DNA of 64,000 bases from Microvirga flavescens. Lineage in GTDB: Bacteria; Pseudomonadota; Alphaproteobacteria; Rhizobiales; Beijerinckiaceae. The notes beneath the pieces were generated by a model that made no database searches, was not told the origin of the DNA, and saw only the letters and a program-made list of their open reading frames with translations. Made by a program: the position numbers and the translations under genes. Each line of letters starts with the position of its first letter. The first letter of the stretch is position 1. This document shows positions 34,949 to 43,313 of the stretch, piece after piece. The stretch spans positions 186,001 through 250,000 of the forward strand of contig NZ_QMKH01000003.1 in NCBI RefSeq assembly GCF_003290125.1, in the 5' to 3' direction.

Positions 34949-35935
34949 ATGACAGAAGCCGTCCGTCCTGAAGCGCGCATCGATGCGCAGGCCATCCGCT
35001 CGGGGGATCGCGCGGCGCTGGCCCGCGCCATCACGCTGATCGAATCGCGCCGGGCGGACCATCGCGCAAGGGCGCGGGCTCTTCTGCAGGAGTTGATGCC
35101 TTATACGGGCCGCGCCGTGCGGGTCGGCATCACGGGTGTGCCGGGGGTCGGAAAATCGACCGCCATCGACATGCTCGGAAGCCTGTTGACGGGCAAGGGC
35201 CACAAGGTCGCTGTGCTGGCGGTGGACCCGAGTTCCTCCCGCACGGGCGGCGCCATCCTCGGCGACAAGACGCGCATGGCGAAACTGGCGTCGGACCCCA
35301 ACGCCTTCATCCGCCCCTCCCCGACTTCGGGCACGCTCGGAGGCGTCGCGGCCAAGACCCGTGAGGCGATGCTGCTGTGCGAGGCCGCAGGCTTCGACGT
35401 GATCCTGGTGGAGACCGTCGGCGTCGGGCAATCGGAAACCGCCGTGGCGGACCTGACGGATTTCTTCCTCGTCCTCATGCTTCCGGGCGCGGGCGACGAG
35501 TTGCAGGGCATCAAGAAGGGCATTCTCGAACTGGCCGACATGATCGCCGTCAACAAGGCCGACGACGCTGAGATGAAGGCCAAAGCCGCAGCGGCGGAAT
35601 ACCGCGCCGCGCTCCACATTCTCACGCCCGCCTCCGCCACATGGACGCCGCCGGTCGTCACCATATCGGGCCTGACGGGCCTGGGGCTCGATGACCTGTG
35701 GGCGAAGATCCTCGATCATCGCCGCCGTCTCGATGCGACCGGCGAGATCGCCGCCAAGCGCAAAGAGCAGGACATGAAATGGATGTGGGCTCTCGTGGAA
35801 GAGCGCATGCACGAGAAGCTCACCAACGATCCTGCCTTGCGTGAGCGCCTGCCCGCGATCAAGCGGATGATCGCGGAGGGAGCGATGGTTCCCAACGCGG
35901 CAGCGGACGAAATCGCGACCCTGCTCGGGCTCTAG
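34949..35935 (+). CDS. meaB: Methylmalonyl-CoA mutase-associated GTPase MeaB
   Basis: MeaB is a G3E-family GTPase that loads and protects the cobalamin cofactor of methylmalonyl-CoA mutase. The 328-residue protein has Walker [10 protein letters not shown] (about residues 63-71), [15 protein letters not shown], the ETVGVGQSE switch and the NKAD specificity motif, plus the C-terminal dimerisation arm. The ATG at 34949 gives the usual N-terminus; a much longer frame upstream is spurious. Its placement 1.15 kb after mutB supports the same pathway. Confidence 0.95.
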   Translation: MTEAVRPEARIDAQAIRSGDRAALARAITLIESRRADHRARARALLQELMPYTGRAVRVGITGVPGVGKSTAIDMLGSLLTGKGHKVAVLAVDPSSSRTGGAILGDKTRMAKLASDPNAFIRPSPTSGTLGGVAAKTREAMLLCEAAGFDVILVETVGVGQSETAVADLTDFFLVLMLPGAGDELQGIKKGILELADMIAVNKADDAEMKAKAAAAEYRAALHILTPASATWTPPVVTISGLTGLGLDDLWAKILDHRRRLDATGEIAAKRKEQDMKWMWALVEERMHEKLTNDPALRERLPAIKRMIAEGAMVPNAAADEIATLLGL

Positions 35936-35947
35936 AAAGAGCGCCTG

Positions 35948-36958
35948 TTAAATCGAGGCAAGCGCTTCGGCAGCCCGGATCGACCCGACCTCGATGCCGT
36001 TCCAGTTCTTGAGAACAGGCCCTGCCAGGGCTTCGACAGTCGCCTTTTCCGCATCCCCCATGTCGAGGAAATGCAGGAGAAGGTTCGCCATCACCACTTC
36101 GGCGGCGCGCGAAGCACCGTCGTCGATCTTCAGGGCGATGCCGTAGCCGAGTTCCGGCAGGGACGCGCAATAGACGCCTTCCGCCCCGACCTTCACGAAA
36201 GCCCGCTCCCGCAGCGCCTCCGTCACCTTCGTGTCGAAGCGGCCCGTGCCCGCGATCATGAAAGGATTGGCCGCCACGGCCCGGCGGATGCGCTGGGCGG
36301 CGGTCTTGGCGCTCAGCGACATGCCGTGGCCGCTGCCGAATTTCGCGAAGGCGAAGGCAAGGGCGGGCAACCGCATGGCGTAGGTCGGGATCGAGCACCC
36401 GTCGATACCCATGTCGTCGGCGGTGTGGGAGGCCTCGGTCATCTCCTCGAGGCTCGCGCGCACCATCTGCTGAACCCGGTGATCCGCGTTCACATAGCCC
36501 TTCGGATCTTCGCCGAGGCCGCAGGCCAGACAGATGAAGCCCGCGTGCTTGCCGGAGCAGTTGTTGTGAAGGGCGCTCGGCTGCTCGCCCCGGGCGGCAA
36601 GACCACGGGCCGCCGCCTCGCCCAAGGGCCAATGCGCCCCGCATTCAAGGCAACCTGCATCCCGCCCCGCCTTGGCCAAAGTGGACGTGGCCACCGCCAC
36701 ATGCTCCGGTTCGCCCATATGGGAAGCGCAGGCGAGCGCGATTTCCTTGTCCGTAAGGCCCAGCTTGTCGGCCACCCCGCTCTCGATCAGCGGCATGGCC
36801 TGAAGCGCCTTGACCGCCGAACGGGGAAACACCCGGTATTCCACCGCCCCGAGCGACAGGACGGACCCGCCATCGGCGTCGATGACGGCAATGGCCCCCC
36901 GGTGGCGGGATTCGACCAGACCGCCCCGCGTCACCTCGACAAGGAAGGGATTATCCAT
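35948..36958 (-). CDS. Asparaginase of the Rhizobium etli AnsA type
   Basis: The 336-residue protein belongs to the asparaginase II family described in rhizobia, unrelated to the E. coli enzymes. Signature segments are VESRHRGAIAV, FPRSAVKALQAMP with the conserved Ser-x2-Lys, CASHMGEPEH, LHNNCSGKHAGF and GIDGCSIPTYAM. It hydrolyses L-asparagine to aspartate and ammonia. The start MDNPFLVEVTRGG is standard. It converges on meaB with a 12-base gap. Confidence 0.92.
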   Translation of the reverse strand: MDNPFLVEVTRGGLVESRHRGAIAVIDADGGSVLSLGAVEYRVFPRSAVKALQAMPLIESGVADKLGLTDKEIALACASHMGEPEHVAVATSTLAKAGRDAGCLECGAHWPLGEAAARGLAARGEQPSALHNNCSGKHAGFICLACGLGEDPKGYVNADHRVQQMVRASLEEMTEASHTADDMGIDGCSIPTYAMRLPALAFAFAKFGSGHGMSLSAKTAAQRIRRAVAANPFMIAGTGRFDTKVTEALRERAFVKVGAEGVYCASLPELGYGIALKIDDGASRAAEVVMANLLLHFLDMGDAEKATVEALAGPVLKNWNGIEVGSIRAAEALASI

Positions 36959-37128
36959 ATGAAGATCTCAAGCTCCGACCGGGTTGGCGGACCTTTTGGT
37001 TAAGAGTTTATTGAAAGTCAAAGGAAACCGATACCAGCCCCGCGCGGCTTGTGAGACCAGGCAGGCAGGTGGGTTGCGGTCAAGCTCGCCTCCCCTTAAA
37101 CCCTTTCGCCTGAAAACAGGAGGCCTGA

Positions 37129-38463
37129 ATGCGTGTTGCGATGATCGGGGCCGGTTATGTCGGTCTCGTCTCCGGTGCATGCTTTGCCGATTTCGGCCAC
37201 GAGGTATGCTGTGTCGACACCGACCCGGCGAAGATTGAAGCGCTGAAACGCGGCGAAATTCCGATTTTCGAGCCTGGATTGGACGAGTTGGTCGCCAAGA
37301 ACATCCGCGAGGGGCGTCTCACCTTCGCGACAGACCTCGCCGAGCACGTTCACAAGGCGGAAGCGGTCTTCATCGCCGTCGGCACTCCCTCCCGGCGCGG
37401 CGACGGCCATGCCGACCTTTCTTATGTCCATCAGGCGGCCCGCGACATTGCCGCAGCCCTTTCCGGCTATACCGTCATCGTCACGAAATCGACGGTTCCC
37501 GTCGGCACGGGTGACGAGGTCGAGCGGATTATACGTGAAGTGCGGCCCGATGCGGACTTTTCGGTCGTCTCCAACCCCGAATTCCTGCGTGAAGGCGCGG
37601 CCATCGACGACTTCAAGCGCCCCGACCGCATCGTCATCGGCACGGAGGACGAGCGGGCCAAGGTGGTCATGACGGAGCTTTACCGTCCGCTTTACCTCAA
37701 CCAGTCCCCGCTTCTCGTGACATCGCGCCGCACGGCGGAGCTGACGAAATACGCGGCCAACGCGTTCCTCGCGACCAAGATCACCTTCATCAACGAGATC
37801 GCGGATCTGTGCGAGAAGGTCGGCGCGAATGTGCAGGATGTCGCGCGCGGCATCGGGCTCGACAACCGGATCGGCTCGAAGTTCCTGCACGCGGGCCCCG
37901 GCTATGGCGGCTCGTGCTTTCCGAAGGATACGCTCGCCCTCATCAAGACCGCGCAGGATTATGATGCGCCGATCCGCATCGTGGAGACGGTGGCTGCCGT
38001 TAACGACCAGCGCAAGCGCGCGATGGGCCGAAAGATCATCGCCGCCTGCGGCGGCTCGGTGCGGGGCAAGACCATCGCGCTGCTCGGCCTCACGTTCAAG
38101 CCGAACACCGACGACATGCGCGACGCACCCTCGCTCTCCATCGTCACGACGCTGGAGGATGCCGGCGCGCATGTGCGCGCCTACGATCCCGAAGGCATGG
38201 CGCTTGCGAAGACGCTCCTGCCCAACGTCGAATACGCGCAGGACCCTTATGCCTGCGCGCGCGGAGCGGATGCGCTCGTCATCGTGACGGAATGGAACAT
38301 GTTCCGCGCGCTCGATCTCGGACGCATGAAAGCCGCCCTCGCCTCGCCCGTGGTCGTCGATCTGCGCAACATCTACAATCCAGCAGACATGGAGCGGCGC
38401 GGTTTCACCTATGTCAGCGTCGGCCGCGCGGATGTGGCAGGCGACGAAACGCAGAACGCATAA
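37129..38463 (+). CDS. ugd: UDP-glucose 6-dehydrogenase
   Basis: The enzyme oxidises UDP-glucose to UDP-glucuronate with two NAD+, feeding acidic polysaccharide synthesis. The 444-residue protein has the N-terminal NAD motif IGAGYVGLVSG, TKSTVPVGTGDE, NPEFLREGAAIDDF and the catalytic Cys263 in GPGYGGSCFPKDTL. The C-terminal domain has LGLTFKPNTDDMRDAPS. GGAGG lies 7 bases before the ATG. The glycosyltransferase locus begins about 5 kb downstream; a shared pathway is possible but not shown. Confidence 0.95.
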   Translation: MRVAMIGAGYVGLVSGACFADFGHEVCCVDTDPAKIEALKRGEIPIFEPGLDELVAKNIREGRLTFATDLAEHVHKAEAVFIAVGTPSRRGDGHADLSYVHQAARDIAAALSGYTVIVTKSTVPVGTGDEVERIIREVRPDADFSVVSNPEFLREGAAIDDFKRPDRIVIGTEDERAKVVMTELYRPLYLNQSPLLVTSRRTAELTKYAANAFLATKITFINEIADLCEKVGANVQDVARGIGLDNRIGSKFLHAGPGYGGSCFPKDTLALIKTAQDYDAPIRIVETVAAVNDQRKRAMGRKIIAACGGSVRGKTIALLGLTFKPNTDDMRDAPSLSIVTTLEDAGAHVRAYDPEGMALAKTLLPNVEYAQDPYACARGADALVIVTEWNMFRALDLGRMKAALASPVVVDLRNIYNPADMERRGFTYVSVGRADVAGDETQNA

Positions 38464-38467
38464 ATCA

Positions 38468-38504
38468 GGGTCGCGGAAAGCTTCACGTACGGCTTTCGCG
38501 ACCC
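38468..38504 (+). terminator. Hairpin after ugd
   Basis: A 13-bp stem with one bulged base (38468-38481 with 38492-38504) begins 4 bases after the ugd stop. There is no clear T-tract, so termination efficiency is uncertain. Confidence 0.5.
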
Positions 38505-38527
38505 ACTTCCTAGATTCCTTTATTGCC

Positions 38528-38576
38528 GCATGATCCGGGCGAACAACCGGTGCCCACTTGTTCTGATCATGCTCTA
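38528..38576 (+). repeat. Hyphomicrobiales-type dispersed palindrome, copy 2 (intact)
   Basis: GCATGATC (38528-38535) pairs with GATCATGC (38565-38572). Inside, GAACAA (38541-38546) pairs with TTGTTC (38558-38563) around CCGGTGCCCAC. This is the intact form of the element seen degenerate at 28572-28628, in the same orientation, 28 bases before the next gene. Confidence 0.75.
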
Positions 38577-38604
38577 AAACGTCTTTCGCCACGGGAGCGA
38601 CGCG

Positions 38605-38841
38605 ATGCAAACCTTCTTCGTCGAGATCAAATGCAAACTCGGCAAAACCTACGATGTCGCAAGCACGCTTGCCGACCGGGAAATCGCATCCGAGATTTAT
38701 TCGACCGCCGGCAACTACGACATTCTCGCCAAGTTCCACCTGGACGACGGCGTCGATATCGGCCGCTTCGTCGCCGACAACGTGCAGACAATCCAGAACA
38801 TCGCCGACACCCACACGATCATCACGTTCAAGGCGTTCTGA
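38605..38841 (+). CDS. Stand-alone Lrp/AsnC ligand-binding (RAM) domain protein
   Basis: The 78-residue protein is a single RAM/SAM domain (MQTFFVEIKCKLGKTYDVAS, GNYDILAKFHLDDG, IADTHTIITFKAF) without the usual DNA-binding helix-turn-helix. Such proteins form small oligomers that bind amino acids. They may modulate full-length Lrp-type regulators or act as sensors. Its length is normal for this minimal class. Confidence 0.9.
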   Translation: MQTFFVEIKCKLGKTYDVASTLADREIASEIYSTAGNYDILAKFHLDDGVDIGRFVADNVQTIQNIADTHTIITFKAF

Positions 38842-38844
38842 CGA

Positions 38845-39900
38845 TCAGGGTGCGACAGTGCCGACCTCGACGCCCCGTTTCGCGAGACCCGCTACATCCG
38901 TTGTGAGCGGCTCGACGGCGGTGAAGCGATCCAGGCGCCGGACGATCTTGGTATCGATCTTCTCGTAAAGACCGGCGACGGTGACGGATCGGCGCTTGCG
39001 CCCCTTTCCTTCGGTGAAAAGCCCCGCATTTGCTCTCGCAGCCTGAGGGAAGAGTTTCGCGGCGGGCGTGTTGGGCGCCTCATCGAGCGTCTGCAAGAAG
39101 CGGACGGCATTCGTCGCGCCAAGAAAGTGCGCGAGATAGAGTTCGGCCTCGGCCAGTTCGCGCTCCCCCGGGCCCTGTAATTCACGCGCGATGTCCTTGA
39201 TCAGCTCCCCTGCCATGAGGGCGGAGAAGTACGGGTCTCGGCGCAAGCCCAGCACCCATGCGCGATCCTTCTCGCTTTTCAGTTCCGGCTCGCCATCCAC
39301 TATTTCGATCGCATCCGCCACCGCCCTGTACCCGTAATCGGCGGCGTGCGTGTAAACCGTCTCGAGCCATGTCCGGTCGATGAACTGGAAAAGCCCCTCG
39401 GCGCTGGAGGTTCGCGCCCGTGCCGTGGGTGAAAGACTCGACTCCACATCGGCAAGCACCATCATATAGCCGGGGTCGACCCCGGCAGTCCGCGCCGCCT
39501 TGAGAATGGACTGAACCAGCCAGCGCGGCGCACTTTGTTGTCCGAACCGAACCGGCTCATTCATGTCCTCGCCCTCAACCGCCTCCGTCACCGACGCAGG
39601 CTTACGCTGTCCCAAGACGGGAAAGGCTGCCTTCAGGATCGAGGTAAACAGGCCGGGTTGCCTGTTGAGGGACGGATTGAAGGGTTGTTCGGTCTGAACT
39701 GGCTCGACCGGGGCCAGGGCCGCCAACCGGTCCGGAAGGGTCGCCACCGCCGCCGACCCTGCGGTGGCCCCCTGAAACCCCGCGATCAAAACGCAACACA
39801 GCGCGATATGAACCCAATGGCGGCCTGTTCCGCCCCTTCGAGAATCGCCACGCACGACATGGCGGGCCACGCCTTCCGGCGCGCTCGTCCTGCTCGTCAT
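38845..39900 (-). CDS. Lytic transglycosylase-like SLT domain protein
   Basis: The 351-residue exported protein has a basic N-terminus and one hydrophobic segment (VHIALCCVLIAGFQGATAG). The SLT domain starts near residue 120 (WLVQSILKAARTAGVDPGYM). The catalytic Glu lies in LADVESSLSPTARARTSSAEGLFQF, and the AELYLAHFLGATNA helix follows. It should cleave peptidoglycan glycan strands in the periplasm. The stop is 3 bases from the convergent RAM gene. Upstream lies the ABC/cyclic nucleotide pair on the same strand, about 120 bases away, so they may share a transcript. Confidence 0.85.
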   Translation of the reverse strand: MTSRTSAPEGVARHVVRGDSRRGGTGRHWVHIALCCVLIAGFQGATAGSAAVATLPDRLAALAPVEPVQTEQPFNPSLNRQPGLFTSILKAAFPVLGQRKPASVTEAVEGEDMNEPVRFGQQSAPRWLVQSILKAARTAGVDPGYMMVLADVESSLSPTARARTSSAEGLFQFIDRTWLETVYTHAADYGYRAVADAIEIVDGEPELKSEKDRAWVLGLRRDPYFSALMAGELIKDIARELQGPGERELAEAELYLAHFLGATNAVRFLQTLDEAPNTPAAKLFPQAARANAGLFTEGKGRKRRSVTVAGLYEKIDTKIVRRLDRFTAVEPLTTDVAGLAKRGVEVGTVAP

Positions 39901-40024
39901 CCTTTATCCCTGCCGATCCTGCTACATGGCAGAACCGGTCCCTTGTGCCATTACGCCAAGGGTTGGCGGGTAGATGTGTCGAGAATCGGTCAGCTTGGCT
40001 GTAACGGCAGCCTCGGGGTCCCCG

Positions 40025-40471
40025 TCAGGCCTTGGACTGGGCTGCCAATTGCGCGTTCGTGCGCTCGAGACGGTCGGCCAGCTCGCGCATAACGGCCAGG
40101 GCGATCTGCGGAAATTGCGCCAACAGCTCCAGGAAAACGCGCTTGTCGATCCGCAGGGCGGTCGTCTGCTCTGCGGCGACGATGGTCGCGGAGCGGGGAG
40201 AGTCGGACAGGATTCCCATTTCGCCCACAAGAGCGTTGTGGCCGAGATCCGCCACCTTGATTTCGCCGTGGGCAGTATCGAGCATGACATGGGCACGCCC
40301 GTCGAGGATGACATAGGCGGCGTCGGACATATCCCCTTGCGCGAAGAAGCGTTGGCCGCCCGCGAACTGAACACGCTCGCTCGTGAAGGCGAGCAACTTG
40401 AGGCGGGCCGGATCGATGTCCTTGAACATCGGAACCTGCCGCAAGGATTGAACCTCGGTTTCCAGCGTCAT
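40025..40471 (-). CDS. Cyclic nucleotide-binding domain protein (single domain)
   Basis: The 148-residue protein consists of one CRP-type cNMP-binding domain. The phosphate-binding cassette reads GEMGILSDSPRSATIVA, retaining the conserved Glu and Arg, so ligand binding is plausible. No DNA-binding domain follows; the C-terminal helix (IALAVMRELADRLERTNAQL) may dimerise. Its start overlaps the stop of the ABC exporter-like gene by 4 bases, implying that it regulates or pairs with that protein. Confidence 0.9.
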   Translation of the reverse strand: MTLETEVQSLRQVPMFKDIDPARLKLLAFTSERVQFAGGQRFFAQGDMSDAAYVILDGRAHVMLDTAHGEIKVADLGHNALVGEMGILSDSPRSATIVAAEQTTALRIDKRVFLELLAQFPQIALAVMRELADRLERTNAQLAAQSKA

Positions 40472-43242
40472 ACCACCCCTCCCGCCATTCGCTCGCCTTC
40501 GGAAACCCCGCTTTTGCCGAGAACCGTCGGATGGCGTTCTTCTGTCGTAACCCGTCCCTTACGAAAACGCACGAGAATATCGAAGGCTTCGGCCTGCCTG
40601 TCGTTGGGAAGAACCATGAACAGGCTGCGCCCCTCGCACACCTCCGACAAAACCCCGATCAGCATCTGCGCCCGCCCTTCATCGAAGGACGTGAGAGCGC
40701 CGTCCAGGACAAATATGTCGGGCTTCTTGACCAGACAACGAACGAGGTTGACGCCCGCACGCTGCTGCGCGTCGAGAAGCCGGCCCGCCGTGCCGACCTG
40801 ATGGTCCAAACCGATCCGCTCTATGCTTTCAAGAAGACCCAATTCACCAACAACCGCCGAAATCGCCTGAGCCACTCGCTCCCGGGCATTAGCGATGTTG
40901 TAGCTCACGCGCCCGAAAAGCAAATTGTCGCGCAAGGGTGCTGCGGCGCACAACTTGTCAGGATCGTAGAAATCGACTCCCGGATTACCGCCGAATTCCA
41001 GCATCTCACGCACAAGGCCTCGCGCCCGCACGAAGCGCATGCGCAAACTGTTGTCGAGAAGGCCGAGACGATGGCGGGCCTCGATATAGGCCAGAGGCAA
41101 ACCCAGAAGCCTAATCTCATCGTCCTTGGTCAGAGGCCCGCGTGCGTGCCGGCGCAGGATTTCCTCGAAGTCGTCGATCTCATCAGCGTCGATGAACGAG
41201 AATTGCTGGAAGAGGGAATGGCCGGGAGGAATGCCTTCGAAGATCTCGGTCATGGTCTCGGCGATCTGGAGCCCCATCTCCGTCAGGTCATCGTGGATGC
41301 CAGCCCTGTCGAGCGTGCGGCGGAACTCGGTGTTCTGCGCCAGGTTGCGACCTGTCATGGCTTCCGATGTCGGCACGCCGAAGAGCAGATTTTCCGCAAT
41401 CGTCGCCTGATCGTTGTAACGATGAATGTCGAACGGCTCGACGAGATCCGCCATGCCGTTGGCCTGGAATGTCACGCGCAGCCGCCGGCGCGCCTCCACG
41501 ATGCGCCCGGCCATGTCCGGATAACGCTCGGGGTCGAGCTGTCCGGCAAGGCCGAAGCGGTAGAGATCCCGCTCCATGCCAACGCGGTTGAGAAGGTCGA
41601 TCATGATGCGATCGAGATCGTCGGCATCCTTCGCGCCGACGAGCCCATAATCGAGCCAGTCGCTGGAAATGCTCTCGACGGGATTGCCGGTTCGCAAGGC
41701 CTCGGCGATCCGGCGCACCTCCTCCCGCTTGGCAGCGTCGAAATTGCCGTTCGGCTTGCAGCGGATGCCATAGGTGATGTTGTCGCGAATGCTTCCCGGA
41801 AACATGATCGGATCGACGCCCGCATAAGCGAGCCTGCGGCCGATGATGGAAGGCGAAAGAAGGCGCAGATCGTGATCGTTGAGCAGAAGGCTTCCGCTGA
41901 ACGAAGGAACCTGCATCGCAATGATACGCGCAACGGAGCTCGCTGCCGCGGCGCCATCTGAAATCAACGCCACATGGGCAGGCAGCTTGATTTCGAACGA
42001 TACGTTCTCGATGAGCGTGCTGCCGTGCGTGTCTGTGATGACGAGGTCCTTCGCCTGCATGGTGCCGACGAGAGGCACATCCTCCACCGTTTCGATCTCG
42101 TGCTCGGGGAGCAGCCTCTCAGGCGTGAAATGCTGCACGACCTGATCGTATTTCACCTGTACGTCGAGACGCTGCTGGTCCCAATCAATCAGCTCCTTCA
42201 AGGGCGGCGGCAATTCGCGATAGGCGTTGATGACAGCGACGAGCTGACCGATGTCCAACGTCCCACGCAAGGCGAAATAGCCGCCGATGGCATAGAAGAA
42301 AAACGGCGTCATCTGCGCCAAAAGATTGTTGAGGAATTTGACCATGAACTTCCGATTGTAAATCTGGAGGCGAAGGTCGAAAAGATCGAACAGGCGGTGA
42401 CCGATCTCAGCTTTTTCCCAACTCTGCGATTGATGAACGTGCACGACTTCCATGCCGTCCATGACTTCAGCGATGCGCCCCGCGAGCTCGCGCGATGCGA
42501 GTTGGCGCTCCCGACCCAGCTTCAAAAGCTCGCGCCGCAAGCGCGGGATGACCGTGAACTGAACGGCGATGACGGCAAGCGCCATCAGGCCGAGCGCGGC
42601 GTTCTGAACGATGATGAAGATGAGCGCCGTCAGCGCCTGAAAGCCGAGGAAGGCGGGCGTGATGAAGGCATCGCCAATGAACCCCCCGATGGGCTCGACC
42701 TCGTCCTTGATGATCGTCGCGGTCTCGGACGATTTGACCGTGCGCAGGGCATCGGGCGTAAAACGAAGAACCATCGAAAAAAGCTGAAACCGCATGCGGC
42801 GCAGCATGCGCTCACCCAAGGCTCCCTTGGCGACATTGATCCAGTATTTGAAGGCGCCGTTGATGAGGACGAACACGAGGAACAGCGTCGAAAGGCCGAA
42901 CAATAATCCGACACGGCCAACCTGAAAGCCCTGGAAGAGCTCGATGGAACCGCCTCCGAGCCACGCAGGCCAATCGAGGGTGAGTCTCAGGAACGTGGCC
43001 GTCGTCTGCCCATCCCGGAAGGCCTGGCCCTGGATCGCCTCGTTCACGATCCGCCGGGGCAGATCGAGCGAGAAGAAATAAAACGGCTGCGAGACGAGCA
43101 CGACGGCGCACACGAGCAGTTGCTCGCGCCGCGAGTGCTGCCAGATATAACGGAACAAGCTTTTTTCCATTAGGTCGCCAATACCATCGATAGCCTCTTG
43201 CGCGTTCCCTCTTTCCAGTTTTGAGTGGCGCGTTAGCTCCAT
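40468..43242 (-). CDS. ABC exporter-like protein with degenerate nucleotide-binding domain
   Basis: The 924-residue protein has an exporter-type transmembrane domain (residues about 40-370, about six spans) followed by a long, altered ATPase-like region. The P-loop position reads ISDGAAAASSVARI, so the Walker A Lys is Ala434. The signature region is LLDAQQRAGVNLVRCL instead of LSGGQ. Walker B is IFVLDGALTSFD, with Gly848 where the catalytic Glu belongs. About 300 residues are inserted between the halves, and a DN-x-x-F/YG-like motif recurs three times (IRDNITYG, IAENLLFG, LRDNLLFG). ATP hydrolysis is therefore unlikely. A start at 43170 (MEKSLFRYIWQHS) is equally possible. It is divergent from four glycosyltransferase genes. 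Confidence 0.85.
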   Translation of the reverse strand: MELTRHSKLERGNAQEAIDGIGDLMEKSLFRYIWQHSRREQLLVCAVVLVSQPFYFFSLDLPRRIVNEAIQGQAFRDGQTTATFLRLTLDWPAWLGGGSIELFQGFQVGRVGLLFGLSTLFLVFVLINGAFKYWINVAKGALGERMLRRMRFQLFSMVLRFTPDALRTVKSSETATIIKDEVEPIGGFIGDAFITPAFLGFQALTALIFIIVQNAALGLMALAVIAVQFTVIPRLRRELLKLGRERQLASRELAGRIAEVMDGMEVVHVHQSQSWEKAEIGHRLFDLFDLRLQIYNRKFMVKFLNNLLAQMTPFFFYAIGGYFALRGTLDIGQLVAVINAYRELPPPLKELIDWDQQRLDVQVKYDQVVQHFTPERLLPEHEIETVEDVPLVGTMQAKDLVITDTHGSTLIENVSFEIKLPAHVALISDGAAAASSVARIIAMQVPSFSGSLLLNDHDLRLLSPSIIGRRLAYAGVDPIMFPGSIRDNITYGIRCKPNGNFDAAKREEVRRIAEALRTGNPVESISSDWLDYGLVGAKDADDLDRIMIDLLNRVGMERDLYRFGLAGQLDPERYPDMAGRIVEARRRLRVTFQANGMADLVEPFDIHRYNDQATIAENLLFGVPTSEAMTGRNLAQNTEFRRTLDRAGIHDDLTEMGLQIAETMTEIFEGIPPGHSLFQQFSFIDADEIDDFEEILRRHARGPLTKDDEIRLLGLPLAYIEARHRLGLLDNSLRMRFVRARGLVREMLEFGGNPGVDFYDPDKLCAAAPLRDNLLFGRVSYNIANARERVAQAISAVVGELGLLESIERIGLDHQVGTAGRLLDAQQRAGVNLVRCLVKKPDIFVLDGALTSFDEGRAQMLIGVLSEVCEGRSLFMVLPNDRQAEAFDILVRFRKGRVTTEERHPTVLGKSGVSEGERMAGGVV

Positions 43243-43263
43243 ACTGTTAGGGCATCACGCAGC

Positions 43264-43276
43264 GTTACTAAGTAAC
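43264..43276. promoter_or_regulatory. Perfect 13-bp palindrome in the divergent promoter region
   Basis: GTTACT and AGTAAC flank a central A in the 71-base gap between the exporter-like gene and the glycosyltransferase operon. Its position suggests an operator acting on both transcripts; the binding protein is unknown. Confidence 0.45.
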
Positions 43277-43313
43277 GATATCGTGAGGTGCAGTATCGTC
43301 TGGTTTCCTCCAG

